This document shows, piece by piece, positions 1-8,863 of a stretch of DNA of 47,675 bases; the stretch's first letter is position 1, and each line of letters starts with the position of its first letter. The notes beneath the pieces are model-generated. The model made no database searches, was not told where the DNA came from, and saw only the letters and a program-made list of their open reading frames with translations. The stretch is from Bacillota bacterium. Lineage in GTDB: Bacteria; Bacillota; Clostridia; Christensenellales; Pumilibacteraceae. Both the position numbers and the translations under genes were made by a program. The stretch spans positions 1 through 47,675 of the forward strand of contig WRLT01000014.1 of NCBI GenBank assembly GCA_009777485.1, read 5' to 3'.

Positions 1-2
1 AG

Positions 3-530
3 GCGCAATTAGCGGCGGCTAAGTCGGCGGCAATCGCGCAGGTTCAAGCGCACGCGATATATACTTTATACGGCGGTTCGTTAAGCGAATTTTCGGATAG
101 CATTATGTCCGCTGTAAATATGTTAGAAGTCGCGGCAGAATTAAACGGGGCAATCAATCAAATTAACGCCGCCATAGACCCTAACTTCGATACCACTGCG
201 GCGGCGCAGTTATTCGCGGCAAAATCCGCCGCCATTTCACAGGTGCAATTCTACGCCGACACCGTAGGCTTTAAGGGCAGTATCCAACTGCACATAGACT
301 CCATTAACAGCGCGGTTTCGTTAAGCGAGGTTTCCGCGCGCCAAACCACCGCCATAGACGCTATATCCGCAGCAAACGGCGGCAACGGCGGAGGCGGCAA
401 TGTCGGAAGAGGGCATTACGCGCCGTACATTGTAGTAATCGTATTTTTAGCCGCAGGCTTAATCGCAGGCGTAGTGTTTTCGATAATTAAAGCAGGCAAC
501 GATAAAATCCGCAAAAGAAACGGCGCATAA
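3..530 (+). CDS. C-terminal part of a repeat-containing, membrane-anchored surface protein (5' truncated by window)
   Basis: The frame is open from base 3, so the gene starts outside the window. The ATG at 105 is internal, because similar sequence continues upstream of it. Two copies of a repeat are visible: AQLAAAKSAAIAQVQ at the left edge and AQLFAAKSAAISQVQ about 65 residues later, which suggests a helical repeat array. After the second copy come a Gly/Asn-rich linker, one hydrophobic segment (YIVVIVFLAAGLIAGVVF) and a short basic tail (KIRKRNGA). That pattern is a C-terminal membrane anchor with the repeats outside. There is no LPXTG motif. The Ala-rich repeat is loosely reminiscent of FIVAR-type surface repeats, but no family is recognised with confidence. 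It ends about 35 bp before a strong promoter, so it is probably transcribed separately from the ABC genes. Confidence 0.7.
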   Translation, partial: AQLAAAKSAAIAQVQAHAIYTLYGGSLSEFSDSIMSAVNMLEVAAELNGAINQINAAIDPNFDTTAAAQLFAAKSAAISQVQFYADTVGFKGSIQLHIDSINSAVSLSEVSARQTTAIDAISAANGGNGGGGNVGRGHYAPYIVVIVFLAAGLIAGVVFSIIKAGNDKIRKRNGA

Positions 531-564
531 ATGACTGCTTGAAACGAAAATTATATAAAAAAAC

Positions 565-593
565 TTGACACGCCTTTTACAAAGCAGTATACT
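565..593 (+). promoter_or_regulatory. Promoter for the ABC transporter gene
   Basis: TTGACA (565-570), a 17-bp spacer and TATACT (588-593). This is an almost perfect sigma-70/SigA-type promoter. It is followed by a CGGAGG ribosome binding site just before the ATG at 627. Confidence 0.85.
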
Positions 594-626
594 TAGAATA
601 GTCCTTAAAAAACGGAGGAAATTGCT

Positions 627-1256
627 ATGTTAGAGGTGCAAGGGCTTACTAAGGTTTACACACCCAAAAAGGGCGTTCCTGTACGCGCATTAGACGGTGT
701 TGACCTTAAATTTGAAGAAACGGGCATGGTGTTCGTTTTGGGCAAATCGGGCAGCGGTAAATCTACGCTGCTAAACCTTATCGGTGGCTTAGACAGTGTT
801 ACCGAGGGCGATATTGTTATTAAAGGCAAATCCAGCGCGGATTTCAGCCAAGCCGATTTTGACAGCTACCGCAACACGTTTATCGGCTTTATCTTTCAGG
901 AATATAATATTTTAACCGAGTTTACGGTAGGCAAAAACATCGGGCTTGCGCTAGAACTGCAAGGCAAAAAAGCCGATAAAGCATCGATAGAAGAAATTCT
1001 TGCACAAGTGGATTTGACGGGCTATGCGCAGCGCAAGCCCAACGAGCTTTCGGGCGGACAAAAGCAGCGCGTGGCGATTGCGCGCGCGCTGGTAAAAAAC
1101 CCCGAAATTATCATGGCGGACGAGCCTACGGGCGCGCTGGACTCCACTACGGGCAAGCAGGTATTTGAAACGCTGCAAAAGCTTTCTAAAACTAAGCTGG
1201 TTATCATTGTATCGCACGACCGCGACTACGCCGAGAGTTTTACGGCGACCGCGTAA
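627..1256 (+). CDS. ABC transporter ATP-binding domain (MacB/LolD type), apparently split from its permease by a frameshift
   Basis: This is an ABC ATPase. It has Walker [10 protein letters not shown] (about residues 38-46), signature [15 protein letters not shown] (from about 141), Walker B IIMADEP (about 161-167) and the H-loop SHD (about 196). It belongs to the family that pairs with FtsX/MacB permeases. The reading frame stops just after HDRDYAES. In the next frame the expected continuation is present from base 1241 ([13 protein letters not shown]) and runs without a stop into the permease ORF. A single T missing from a T run at 1238-1241 explains this. The intact product would be an ATPase-permease fusion of about 1,100 residues, an arrangement common in Firmicutes. 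It may be a sequencing error or a genuine pseudogene. The CGGAGG site and promoter lie directly upstream. Confidence 0.85.
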   Translation: MLEVQGLTKVYTPKKGVPVRALDGVDLKFEETGMVFVLGKSGSGKSTLLNLIGGLDSVTEGDIVIKGKSSADFSQADFDSYRNTFIGFIFQEYNILTEFTVGKNIGLALELQGKKADKASIEEILAQVDLTGYAQRKPNELSGGQKQRVAIARALVKNPEIIMADEPTGALDSTTGKQVFETLQKLSKTKLVIIVSHDRDYAESFTATA

Positions 1257-1318
1257 TAGAGTTTGCAGACGGCAAGGTTATCAGCGATATACGCAAATAT
1301 AAAGCACAAGGGCAGGTT

Positions 1319-3916
1319 GTGTCCGAGGGCGTAAGCATTATAGACAATAAAATTCTGCACGTTAAAAAAGGGCATAAGTTTACCGAAGCCGAAAAGAAAG
1401 AGGTAATCGGCTTTTTAGAAAACGCGCAGGGCGATTTAATTTTAAGTAAAGACGAAAAATCCAACGCGGATTTCCGCCGCCTTTCGCGCATCGACGCCGA
1501 AGGCAATAAAGAATCTTTCGAGGACGTAACCGAAAAAACGCAAAACATCAAGCGGTACGACCCCTCCGAATTTAAGCTGATACGTTCACGCCTGCCGCTG
1601 CGCCATTCGCTAAAAATTGCGGGTTCTAGCTTAAAGGCAAAGCCTATACGGCTGTTTTTTACCGTGCTGCTGTCGGTAATTGCGTTTGGATTGTTCGGCT
1701 TAGCCGACACCTTAGGCGCGTACAACAAGCATAACGCATTGTACGAATCCATGCGCGATTCGCAAATCGATTATGCCTCCTTTGCAAAGCGGGCATCGTG
1801 GGGCGGCGACACGGGGCTAAATGCAGAAGAGGCAGCCACAATACGCCAAAAATTTCCCGATTCAGATTTTGACGAGCTGCGCAGCTTACGCAATCTGGGC
1901 ATGCACAATATTACGTACGGCGCAAGCTTATTCGACTTTAACCTGCCCGACAATCAAGGCAAGTTCGGCGCGTATTACACGCACGGGCAATGGTCGCCGT
2001 CCTTTGGCGGCGTGTTAGAATTGCCTAAGGATATTTCGGCGTCTGCAACCGTTTATCGCGGCTATTCGATATCGGGAAGAGTTCCTGCCGCGTTTGACGA
2101 AATTATGATAAGCCGTCATGTGTTTAACGCATTTAAAGATTTAAGCTTGTATGTAGGCAATGATTATTCCTACGCAACCACCGACAAAAAGGCGATTAAT
2201 TCGGATAATGATTTGTTAGGAGAAAAAATCCGCATAGGCGATAGGTCCGGCAGCGGGCTGTATGCAACAGTCGTAGGCATTATTGATACCAATTTTCCGT
2301 CTGATAGGTATACTAAATTAAAAGAAGCCCCGGATAATAGCAGTGGCTTTGATATAAGCCTTATGTTTCTTTCCAACGAAATTTTGAATGCGTTTATGTA
2401 CGGCTATCACGGCGCGATGTTTACGGCTAACGGCTTTATCGAGCATATCAGTCAAGGCGCAGAATCTAACTATCTTACGTTTAGAGGCAGCGGCGGCTTT
2501 TCGATGACCCGCATCGAACAAAACTCCAGTTTTTCTTTTATCGCCTCAGATGAGCAGCTGGGCAAGGACGGGCTTAGTGCGGTTTTTGCAGACGGCCGCA
2601 CCACGAATGCGCTTGCGGAAGGCGAGGCGCTGGTTTCCTTAGAAACTTTTTTAAGCCTTATGAACAGATGGAATTGGGTATGGAACTTTGGTAACCTGCC
2701 GTGGGGCGAGGAAGACCCTGATTATGCAGAAAAGATGCAGCAGTATGAGGCGATTATGCAGCTTAGAAACGCACCCTACGGCAGCGATGCCGAGTTTATG
2801 CAGGCGGCTGTACAGTTTTATTTTGAATACAACGATTATGGCTACTATGACGCAGACAACAACTGGGTTTGGGTTCCTTTTGACGACATTGCCCACGTAG
2901 AGGCATACATGATAGAAGAATCAGGGTTCTGGCAATGGGACGATGGTTTACAGGATACTGTGTGGGTGACAGGCAGCGTAGAGCAGTTTCTTTTAAACAA
3001 TTTTGTCGGCAACTTTGATACATTAGAGGATGTTTATTGGCATATTCTAGACAGAGATTGGTTTCCTTATATGTATTTTGCCGCTTTCGGCCCTACGGTT
3101 GAGGAGGCACGCGATATAGTGCGTGCGCAAGCCATAGCGGCACTTTTTACCGACGGAGGCATTTCGACGCAAGCAAGATATTGGGGCAGCGTTGGCGGCA
3201 GCGGGAACTTTACGCTAAACATAGTAGGTATTGCGTATGATGAAGATTTTTCCTCGTTTAACAGCAGCGGGGTAGTAGTAAGCGGCGAGGTGTACGGAGC
3301 GATTCAACAAATGCTTGCAGGCAACGGCGACATTGTTGCAATGCTTACCAGATTGCCCGAATCCAGAGCGGCGCAAATGGCAATGATTGAGTTTTCGTAT
3401 ATAGCAACTATCGCACCGGACCCGTGGGGCGGGCAGGACGGGAGTTACCGCTTTATGTTGATGAATTCGGTTACGTCGGGCTTAGAGGAATTTAATTATT
3501 ATTTAGAAATGTTTGCACAGGTATTTTTGTACGTCGGGCTTGGCTTTGCGTTATTTGCCTCGTTTTTAATGATGAACTTTATCATGGCGTCTATAAGCTT
3601 TAAAAAACGTCAAATCGGCATACTGCGCGCAATCGGCGCAAAGTCGGGCGATGTGTTTATGATTTTCTTCTTAGAGGCATTAATGATTGCGCTGATTTGC
3701 TTTTTGTTTGCGGTACTCGGCGCGGGACTGGGCGCGTTCTTTATAAACGGCGCGGTGCGCAACATGCTGGGCTTGCTGATAACGCTGCTTTCGTTTAGCG
3801 CACGGCAAATTGCTTTGGTGCTGGCAGTCAGCGTGGGCGTGGCGTTTATCGCCTCGTTCCTGCCCGTGTATACAACGGCGCGTAAAAAGCCTATCGAGGC
3901 AATCCGCAAGGCGTAG
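1319..3916 (+). CDS. ABC transporter permease, FtsX/MacB family (3' part of the ATPase-permease gene)
   Basis: The first in-frame start is a GTG at 1319, but the frame is open back to about 1241 and encodes the ATPase C-terminus. This segment is therefore most likely the second half of one gene. After a cytoplasmic linker there is a transmembrane helix (about residues 110-130). A very large extracellular domain of roughly 590 residues follows, rich in Trp, Tyr and Asp. Three C-terminal helices come last, with the FtsX-like loop SFKKRQIGILRAIGA between the first two, and the gene ends in YTTARKKPIEAIRKA. The one-plus-three helix topology is that of FtsX/MacB permeases, which act in lipoprotein, peptide or antibiotic export and mechanotransmission rather than uptake. 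The substrate cannot be told. No separate ribosome binding site is seen at 1319. Confidence 0.8.
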   Translation: MSEGVSIIDNKILHVKKGHKFTEAEKKEVIGFLENAQGDLILSKDEKSNADFRRLSRIDAEGNKESFEDVTEKTQNIKRYDPSEFKLIRSRLPLRHSLKIAGSSLKAKPIRLFFTVLLSVIAFGLFGLADTLGAYNKHNALYESMRDSQIDYASFAKRASWGGDTGLNAEEAATIRQKFPDSDFDELRSLRNLGMHNITYGASLFDFNLPDNQGKFGAYYTHGQWSPSFGGVLELPKDISASATVYRGYSISGRVPAAFDEIMISRHVFNAFKDLSLYVGNDYSYATTDKKAINSDNDLLGEKIRIGDRSGSGLYATVVGIIDTNFPSDRYTKLKEAPDNSSGFDISLMFLSNEILNAFMYGYHGAMFTANGFIEHISQGAESNYLTFRGSGGFSMTRIEQNSSFSFIASDEQLGKDGLSAVFADGRTTNALAEGEALVSLETFLSLMNRWNWVWNFGNLPWGEEDPDYAEKMQQYEAIMQLRNAPYGSDAEFMQAAVQFYFEYNDYGYYDADNNWVWVPFDDIAHVEAYMIEESGFWQWDDGLQDTVWVTGSVEQFLLNNFVGNFDTLEDVYWHILDRDWFPYMYFAAFGPTVEEARDIVRAQAIAALFTDGGISTQARYWGSVGGSGNFTLNIVGIAYDEDFSSFNSSGVVVSGEVYGAIQQMLAGNGDIVAMLTRLPESRAAQMAMIEFSYIATIAPDPWGGQDGSYRFMLMNSVTSGLEEFNYYLEMFAQVFLYVGLGFALFASFLMMNFIMASISFKKRQIGILRAIGAKSGDVFMIFFLEALMIALICFLFAVLGAGLGAFFINGAVRNMLGLLITLLSFSARQIALVLAVSVGVAFIASFLPVYTTARKKPIEAIRKA

Positions 3917-3920
3917 ACAG

Positions 3921-3949
3921 TTGACTTTTTATTACAAACCGTTTACAAT
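3921..3949 (+). promoter_or_regulatory. Promoter of recD2, near-leaderless
   Basis: TTGACT (3921-3926), a 17-bp spacer and TACAAT (3944-3949). Only nine bases separate the -10 box from the ATG at 3959, so the transcript would have a leader of roughly 0-4 nt. No Shine-Dalgarno sequence is present. Confidence 0.7.
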
Positions 3950-3958
3950 AGTCCGTGC

Positions 3959-6157
3959 ATGGTATTAAAGGGCGATATAGACGAAATACGTTTTAGAAAC
4001 GACGAAAACGGTTATACCATATTGGTGCTGGACGCGGGCGGCGAGCCCGTAGTTTGCGTAGGCGCGTTTCCGCCCGTATGCGAGGGCGAAAGCGTAGAGC
4101 TTAGCGGCGAATACGTTATGCACCCGCGTTTCGGCAAGCAGTTTAAAACCGAATCGGTAAAAACCTTTACGCCCGAAAGCGACGACGGCGTTATCCGCTA
4201 TTTAGGTTCCGGGCTGATTAAGGGCTTAGGGCCTAAAACCGCGTTTTCCATTGTTGCGCAATTCGGTCAAGACGCCTTAAAGGTGATAGAGTTCGAGCCG
4301 CACCGATTAGCCTCTGTGCGCGGCATCAGCAAAGATAAGGCTTTGCACTTCGGCGCGGAGTACGGCAAAATTAAGATTATGCGCAATGCGGTAATGTATT
4401 TACAGCGGTTAGGCATTTCACTAAATCTTGCGTTTAAAATTTACAAAACATACGGCGCGGATACAGAGGCGGTTGTCGCCTCTAACCCGTATTTGCTTAT
4501 CGAGGACGTAGACGGCGTAGGCTTTTTAACCGCAGACCGCATCGCCGCCGAAAGCGGCATTCAAAAGGATTCGGCTTTTCGTGTACGCGCGGGCGTAATT
4601 TACACCTTAAAGGAAGCGGCAGAGCGCGGCGGCAACACGTATCTGCCCAAAGAAGAAACTGCTGCGCTGTCGGCAAAACTGCTAAATTTAAGTCAAGACA
4701 GAGCGGCGCAAGAAATCGAAAATTTAGTGCTTAACCGCAAGCTACGCGCCGTGCGCTGTGCAGACGAGGGCGGCGACAACGGCGAGGGCGTTATGCTGGC
4801 CGCCTTATATCATGTAGAAAAAAGCGCGGCGGTAAAGCTTGCGCAAATGCTTAATTGCGCCAACATGCTGCGGCGCGACCCGCAATCCTTAATCGACAGC
4901 TTTGAGCAAATAGAAAAAATTAAACTCAGCCCCGCCCAACGCGAGGCGGTTACCGAAAGCGTAAACAGCGCGGTAAGCGTAATTACAGGCGGGCCGGGCA
5001 CGGGCAAAACCACTATCGTAAAGTGTATCTTGTACGTATTAGACGCATGGGGCGTAGATGCCATGCTTACTGCCCCGACAGGCAGGGCGGCAAAGCGTCT
5101 GTGCGAAAGCACGGGCGCACAAGCAAGCACCATACACCGCGCGTTGCTTAGCGCAGGCGGCGAGCCGTTTTCGTGCGGCGCGGTAATCGTAGACGAGGTT
5201 TCTATGGTAGATATCTACCTTATGCACACGCTGCTAAACAGCCTGCGCGCCGAAACTAAGCTTATTTTAGTAGGCGATAAAGACCAACTTCCTAGCGTGG
5301 GCGCGGGCAGCGTATTATCGGATATACTTTCTTCGGGGCTGTTTAACGTAATCGCCCTAGACCGCGTGTACCGTCAAGGCGAGCAAAGCTTGATAGTAGA
5401 AAACGCGCACCGCATTAACGCGGGGGTTATGCCCGAATTAGGCAGCCGCGACCGCGATTTTTTCTTTGCCGAAGCCTCCTCACCCGATGAGGTTGCCGAT
5501 AAAACGGTTAGTTTAATCGCCGAACGTTTGCCCGCTTTTTTAAACTGCGCGGCTACTAAAATTCAAATTTTATGCCCTATGAAAAACGGTGCGGCGGGTA
5601 CGCTGCGGCTAAACGAGCGGCTGCGGGCGGTACTCAACGAAAACCGCGACCGCCGTGCGGTAGAGGGTGAGGGGCAAGCTTTCCGCGCGGGCGATAAGGT
5701 AATGCACATCGCTAATAATTACGAGCTGTCTTGGCGGCGCATAGCGGGCAGATTTACCGAAAGCGGCGAGGGCGTTTTTAACGGCGATGCGGGCGTGGTA
5801 GAATCGGTACAGCCCTCTACGGGCGAAATCACCGTGTTATTCGAGGACGGCAGAAGCGCGGTCTATACGCCCGATATCCGCGCACAGCTTATTTTGGCGT
5901 ATGCGGTTACGGTGCATAAAAGTCAAGGGTCCGAGTTTGAGGCGGTAATTGTTCCGATTGTTTCGGGCAGCCCCGCCATGCTTACGCGCAACCTATTGTA
6001 TACGGCCGTAACGCGCGCAAGGCGGTTGGTAGTGCTAGTGGGCGAGCGGCACAACATTAAGCGCATGGTAGAAAACAATTATATCCAAAAGCGGTACAGC
6101 TATCTAAAACGCTTTATGCAAGAAGCAGCAAAAAAAGACAGACTGTTGTATAGTTAA
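3959..6157 (+). CDS. recD2: RecD2-type ATP-dependent DNA helicase (SF1B)
   Basis: The 732-residue length is typical of RecD2/YrrC. The N-terminal region is OB-like (from GDIDEIRFRNDENGYTI), followed by helix-hairpin-helix segments (LGSGLIKGLGPKTAF). The helicase core has Walker A GGPGTGKTT (about residues 343-351), Walker B VDEVSMVD (about 410), a GDKDQLPSVGAG motif, and a C-terminal VHKSQGSEF with YTAVTRAR. RecD2 is a 5'-3' helicase acting on single-stranded overhangs in DNA repair or replication, without RecBC. The start at 3959 is set by the promoter immediately upstream and the conserved N-terminus. It lacks a ribosome binding site and is probably translated leaderless. A membrane protein follows after 18 bp and is probably cotranscribed. 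Confidence 0.93.
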   Translation: MVLKGDIDEIRFRNDENGYTILVLDAGGEPVVCVGAFPPVCEGESVELSGEYVMHPRFGKQFKTESVKTFTPESDDGVIRYLGSGLIKGLGPKTAFSIVAQFGQDALKVIEFEPHRLASVRGISKDKALHFGAEYGKIKIMRNAVMYLQRLGISLNLAFKIYKTYGADTEAVVASNPYLLIEDVDGVGFLTADRIAAESGIQKDSAFRVRAGVIYTLKEAAERGGNTYLPKEETAALSAKLLNLSQDRAAQEIENLVLNRKLRAVRCADEGGDNGEGVMLAALYHVEKSAAVKLAQMLNCANMLRRDPQSLIDSFEQIEKIKLSPAQREAVTESVNSAVSVITGGPGTGKTTIVKCILYVLDAWGVDAMLTAPTGRAAKRLCESTGAQASTIHRALLSAGGEPFSCGAVIVDEVSMVDIYLMHTLLNSLRAETKLILVGDKDQLPSVGAGSVLSDILSSGLFNVIALDRVYRQGEQSLIVENAHRINAGVMPELGSRDRDFFFAEASSPDEVADKTVSLIAERLPAFLNCAATKIQILCPMKNGAAGTLRLNERLRAVLNENRDRRAVEGEGQAFRAGDKVMHIANNYELSWRRIAGRFTESGEGVFNGDAGVVESVQPSTGEITVLFEDGRSAVYTPDIRAQLILAYAVTVHKSQGSEFEAVIVPIVSGSPAMLTRNLLYTAVTRARRLVVLVGERHNIKRMVENNYIQKRYSYLKRFMQEAAKKDRLLYS

Positions 6158-6175
6158 TGGAGAATGGAGAATTAT

Positions 6176-7006
6176 ATGAAATCACAAAGAGAACGCAGAA
6201 TTATGATACTCATGCGCTTGGTGCTGTTTTTAACAGGCACGCTGATTGGCGCGCTTTCGATGTGGCAGGCGTTAGACAGCATGACTATTTCGTTTGCCGT
6301 CTGGACGAAAATTTGCTTTTACACCGCCGCCATACTGTTTGTGGGAGGCGTAATGATGCTTTCGGCGCGTCCGCTGCGCGAGGGGTTTCACAGCTTTTCG
6401 CAATCCGTCCGAAAAAAATTTAAGGCAGTAAAAGCGGTAGACATCGCGGGCATAACGCTGGGCTTATTACTAGGGCTGATAGCCGCGTTTTTGTGCGAGT
6501 TTTTATTTGCGATGTTTTTACCTATTTTAGCCTTGCGCGTTTTTATCGCCGTTGTACTGGGGCTATTGTGCGCGTTTTTAACGGCGGTTGCGGTTTCGGG
6601 ATGGCTGGGCACAGGGCGCGAAGAAAGCAAGCCCGAACAAGAGGCCGAGTTTTTGCGCGGCGCAAAAGGCTATTTGCTAACCGAAGCCGCATTAGGCGAG
6701 GCTAAAATTATAAGCATATGCAAGCTTTGGCTGACGGGCAATATTTATGTGCTTTCTAAAACCGCCGACAAACTGGCGGCGGCGGACGAAACAGAGGCGG
6801 GCAGTGCAGCGTATGAAAATTTTAAAGCGTTGTATACTGCTAAGGCGGTTAAAATCTTAGAATTTTTATCCGACGGCGGCACAGACGCCTACGTAGACGC
6901 GGCGGAAGCAAAAAAGCTGAAAATAATAGCCGCAAAATCGGACGCGGCGTTAAATGAAGCTAAGCGGCGGGCAGTAGTGCTAAGCTTAGATGAGTTAATA
7001 GGTTGA
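6176..7006 (+). CDS. Four-helix membrane protein with a degenerate YacL-like PIN domain
   Basis: The ATG at 6176 is chosen over 6164 because GGAGA at 6166-6170 is well placed. Four hydrophobic segments fill the first ~150 residues, and a soluble C-terminal domain follows. Its start, YLLTEAALGEAKIISICKLW, lines up with the YacL-type PIN opening (YLLDTSVIIDGRIADIC) known from Firmicutes. The end (DAYVDAAEAKKLKIIAAKSD, then VVLSLDELI) matches the PIN C-terminus. The acidic residues expected in the active site are replaced (first Asp by Thr, the DG Asp by Glu), and the TRAM domain is absent. I infer a catalytically dead PIN-like membrane protein, possibly RNA-binding or scaffolding. The ribosome binding site lies inside an ATGGAGAATGGAGAATT repeat unit also found elsewhere in this window. 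Confidence 0.6.
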   Translation: MKSQRERRIMILMRLVLFLTGTLIGALSMWQALDSMTISFAVWTKICFYTAAILFVGGVMMLSARPLREGFHSFSQSVRKKFKAVKAVDIAGITLGLLLGLIAAFLCEFLFAMFLPILALRVFIAVVLGLLCAFLTAVAVSGWLGTGREESKPEQEAEFLRGAKGYLLTEAALGEAKIISICKLWLTGNIYVLSKTADKLAAADETEAGSAAYENFKALYTAKAVKILEFLSDGGTDAYVDAAEAKKLKIIAAKSDAALNEAKRRAVVLSLDELIG

Positions 7007-7090
7007 CGCGGTGCGTATCTATGCGGTATAATAAACCGTAAGCGGAGCTGTTTTAGGCGCAATACTATTCCGCGCAAAAAAGGAGATTTT

Positions 7091-8425
7091 TTGAGAGCCG
7101 AATCTGCAAACGTATCAAAATCCGAAAAGCTTTTACTTTCGTTGAGCGGGCTTTCCTCCGCGCCGCTATGCTTATTTTTGTTTTTGTTTTTTGCTTTGCT
7201 TTCCTCCGCAGCCGTTCCGCTTGCCGCACGCATAGCCGTGCCGTCTGCCTCCTTACTTTTAGCCGCCGTACTGCTGCCGCTATTATACGGAAGCATAAAC
7301 GCGTCCACTTCGGTATCTACGGGTAAATACCATATTCCGCTTGCCGTATCCGCGCTGCTGTTTGTTTCCTCCGCCGCCCTATGTTTTACGCCGCTTAGTT
7401 CGCAAATTGCGGCAACCGTACTGTTTTGTATAACGTTTCCCGTTTGTATATTATCCGCGCTTACGTTCTCTTTTGCCCTTGCGCATATCCGTTCTACGCT
7501 GATTCAAAATTCGGACAAGCGTTTTTGGTTTCTTTCTAAAATGGTTCAATTAGCGGGCGCGGCGGCTTTCGGGCTGTTTATTTTTCTATCCTTTCATTTC
7601 GGATTTTTTTCGCTGGCAAACTGCGCCTACGCTGCCGCCGCATTGTTTTTAATCGGCGCGGTTGCGGCGTATTTTGGTTCGGCGGCGCATATGCCGCGCT
7701 TTATTCGCTTAAAACTGGCTGCCAAAACTTCGGCAAGGCACAAGTACAAGCGCATGTACGCGCCGTTTTTTGTTAGGCAAACCGCGCCTTTTTCGGTAGG
7801 CTATTTTTTAGCCGCCGCCGCGCTTGCCGCGTTCGCGCCGAGTGTTTTTGCACAGCTTGAAGGTGCATACGCGGCTGCCGCAATCGGCGCGTTCGTGCTT
7901 TCGTTGGTTTTAACCGCATTGCTGGCAGAAAAAATAATTTTAAACCGCAAAAGCTTTCCTATAATTTTAGCCGCCGCGCTTTTTACACTGGCGGGTACGG
8001 GCTTGGCGGTATCTGCATTCGCATTAGACGGGATTTCCGCCATTGCGTCGGCATTGGTATCCTGCGTATTGGCGGGCGCGGGCGCGGGAATTTTCACGGC
8101 GGTTAAAAACTACAACATAGAGGATTTAGCGGTTAATTCCGATATCAAAAGCGGCGCGGCGGTTCATTTTTATAACTTTTTATTCGTTTGCGCGTTTTGC
8201 GCGGTGTCCGCCATGTTTTTCTTATCCGCCGAATACCTCCTTTATATCGCGGCCGCGCTGCCCGTTGCGTCTGTTATAGCCTTTGCGTTTGCAAAAAAAC
8301 GTCAAAGCGAGCTTGCAATGGATACGATTGATTTATTCGAAGAAGGCGAAATTATCCGCGACATCGAAATTGACGAGTTGGTAGAGGCCGAGCAAATCGG
8401 CAAAAAAGGAGAGGTAGAGGAGTGA
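7091..8425 (+). CDS. Polytopic membrane protein, MFS-like
   Basis: It starts at TTG 7091 with AGGAG at 7081-7085; no better ATG is near. The protein is 444 residues with about 10-12 hydrophobic helices, rich in Ala, Phe and Leu. A central basic cytoplasmic loop (about residues 210-225, SARHKYKRMY) separates two halves, the layout of major facilitator superfamily proteins. The acidic C-terminal tail (EEGEIIRDIEIDELVEAEQ) is cytoplasmic. No MFS signature is strong enough to name a substrate. Its stop overlaps the GTG start of the next gene by 4 bp, indicating translational coupling. Confidence 0.6.
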   Translation: MRAESANVSKSEKLLLSLSGLSSAPLCLFLFLFFALLSSAAVPLAARIAVPSASLLLAAVLLPLLYGSINASTSVSTGKYHIPLAVSALLFVSSAALCFTPLSSQIAATVLFCITFPVCILSALTFSFALAHIRSTLIQNSDKRFWFLSKMVQLAGAAAFGLFIFLSFHFGFFSLANCAYAAAALFLIGAVAAYFGSAAHMPRFIRLKLAAKTSARHKYKRMYAPFFVRQTAPFSVGYFLAAAALAAFAPSVFAQLEGAYAAAAIGAFVLSLVLTALLAEKIILNRKSFPIILAAALFTLAGTGLAVSAFALDGISAIASALVSCVLAGAGAGIFTAVKNYNIEDLAVNSDIKSGAAVHFYNFLFVCAFCAVSAMFFLSAEYLLYIAAALPVASVIAFAFAKKRQSELAMDTIDLFEEGEIIRDIEIDELVEAEQIGKKGEVEE

Positions 8426-8838
8426 TTCAGTTTTTAGAACAGCAAGACTACGAAAAAGCGGCGCAGCTAGCCGCAAACTACAACCTGCTTAACCGTAGCG
8501 GCGCGGGACGCGTGTTTTACATAACCGAAAACAGCGAAACACTTGGCGCGGGCGCATTAACGTTAGACGAAAACGGCGTATCGCTTTCTTTGCGCGCCGC
8601 GGCGCGAGACGACGGGCAAGACTTAAAGGATTTTTTATTAAGGTCTTTATTAAACGTGTGCAGAGGCTTTAAGGATACGGGCTTTTTAAGCAACGCCGTA
8701 ATTTTTATTTCTGCGCCTTCCGCACAGTATTGCGGAAAAGAAGTGCTACAAAAATTCGGCTTTACGCCGCACGCAAACGGCGGCTTTACGGCAATGCCTG
8801 CACAGATACGCTTAGGCGGCTGCTGCGGCGGACAATAG
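8422..8838 (+). CDS. Small hypothetical protein, possibly GNAT-fold
   Basis: The 138-residue protein starts at GTG 8422, overlapping the upstream stop (GTGA) after a GAGAGGTAGAGGA purine stretch. The pattern of a central AGALTLDENGVSLSLRA strand pair and a C-terminal YCGKEVLQKFGFTPHANGGFTAM resembles the end of GNAT acetyltransferases, where an xxLxxFGF segment follows the acetyl-CoA helix. The classical acetyl-CoA loop is not clear. The last residues are GGCCGGQ, an unusual Cys/Gly tail that could bind metal or be modified. It sits between the membrane protein and fhs, 25 bp before fhs. Function is not assigned. Confidence 0.6.
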   Translation: MIQFLEQQDYEKAAQLAANYNLLNRSGAGRVFYITENSETLGAGALTLDENGVSLSLRAAARDDGQDLKDFLLRSLLNVCRGFKDTGFLSNAVIFISAPSAQYCGKEVLQKFGFTPHANGGFTAMPAQIRLGGCCGGQ

Positions 8839-8863
8839 ACAGCAAAAGGAGAGAACAAAGTTT

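Noticed and set aside
1240..1752. Minus-strand 170-codon frame opposite the ABC transporter genes
   Set aside because: It is a shadow of the ABC gene; no ribosome site, and the composition is that of reversed codons.
6157..6423. ATG at 6157 opening an 88-codon frame after recD2
   Set aside because: The competing frame at 6176 has a proper GGAGA site, continuous membrane helices and PIN-like sequence; the 6157 frame is a shadow.
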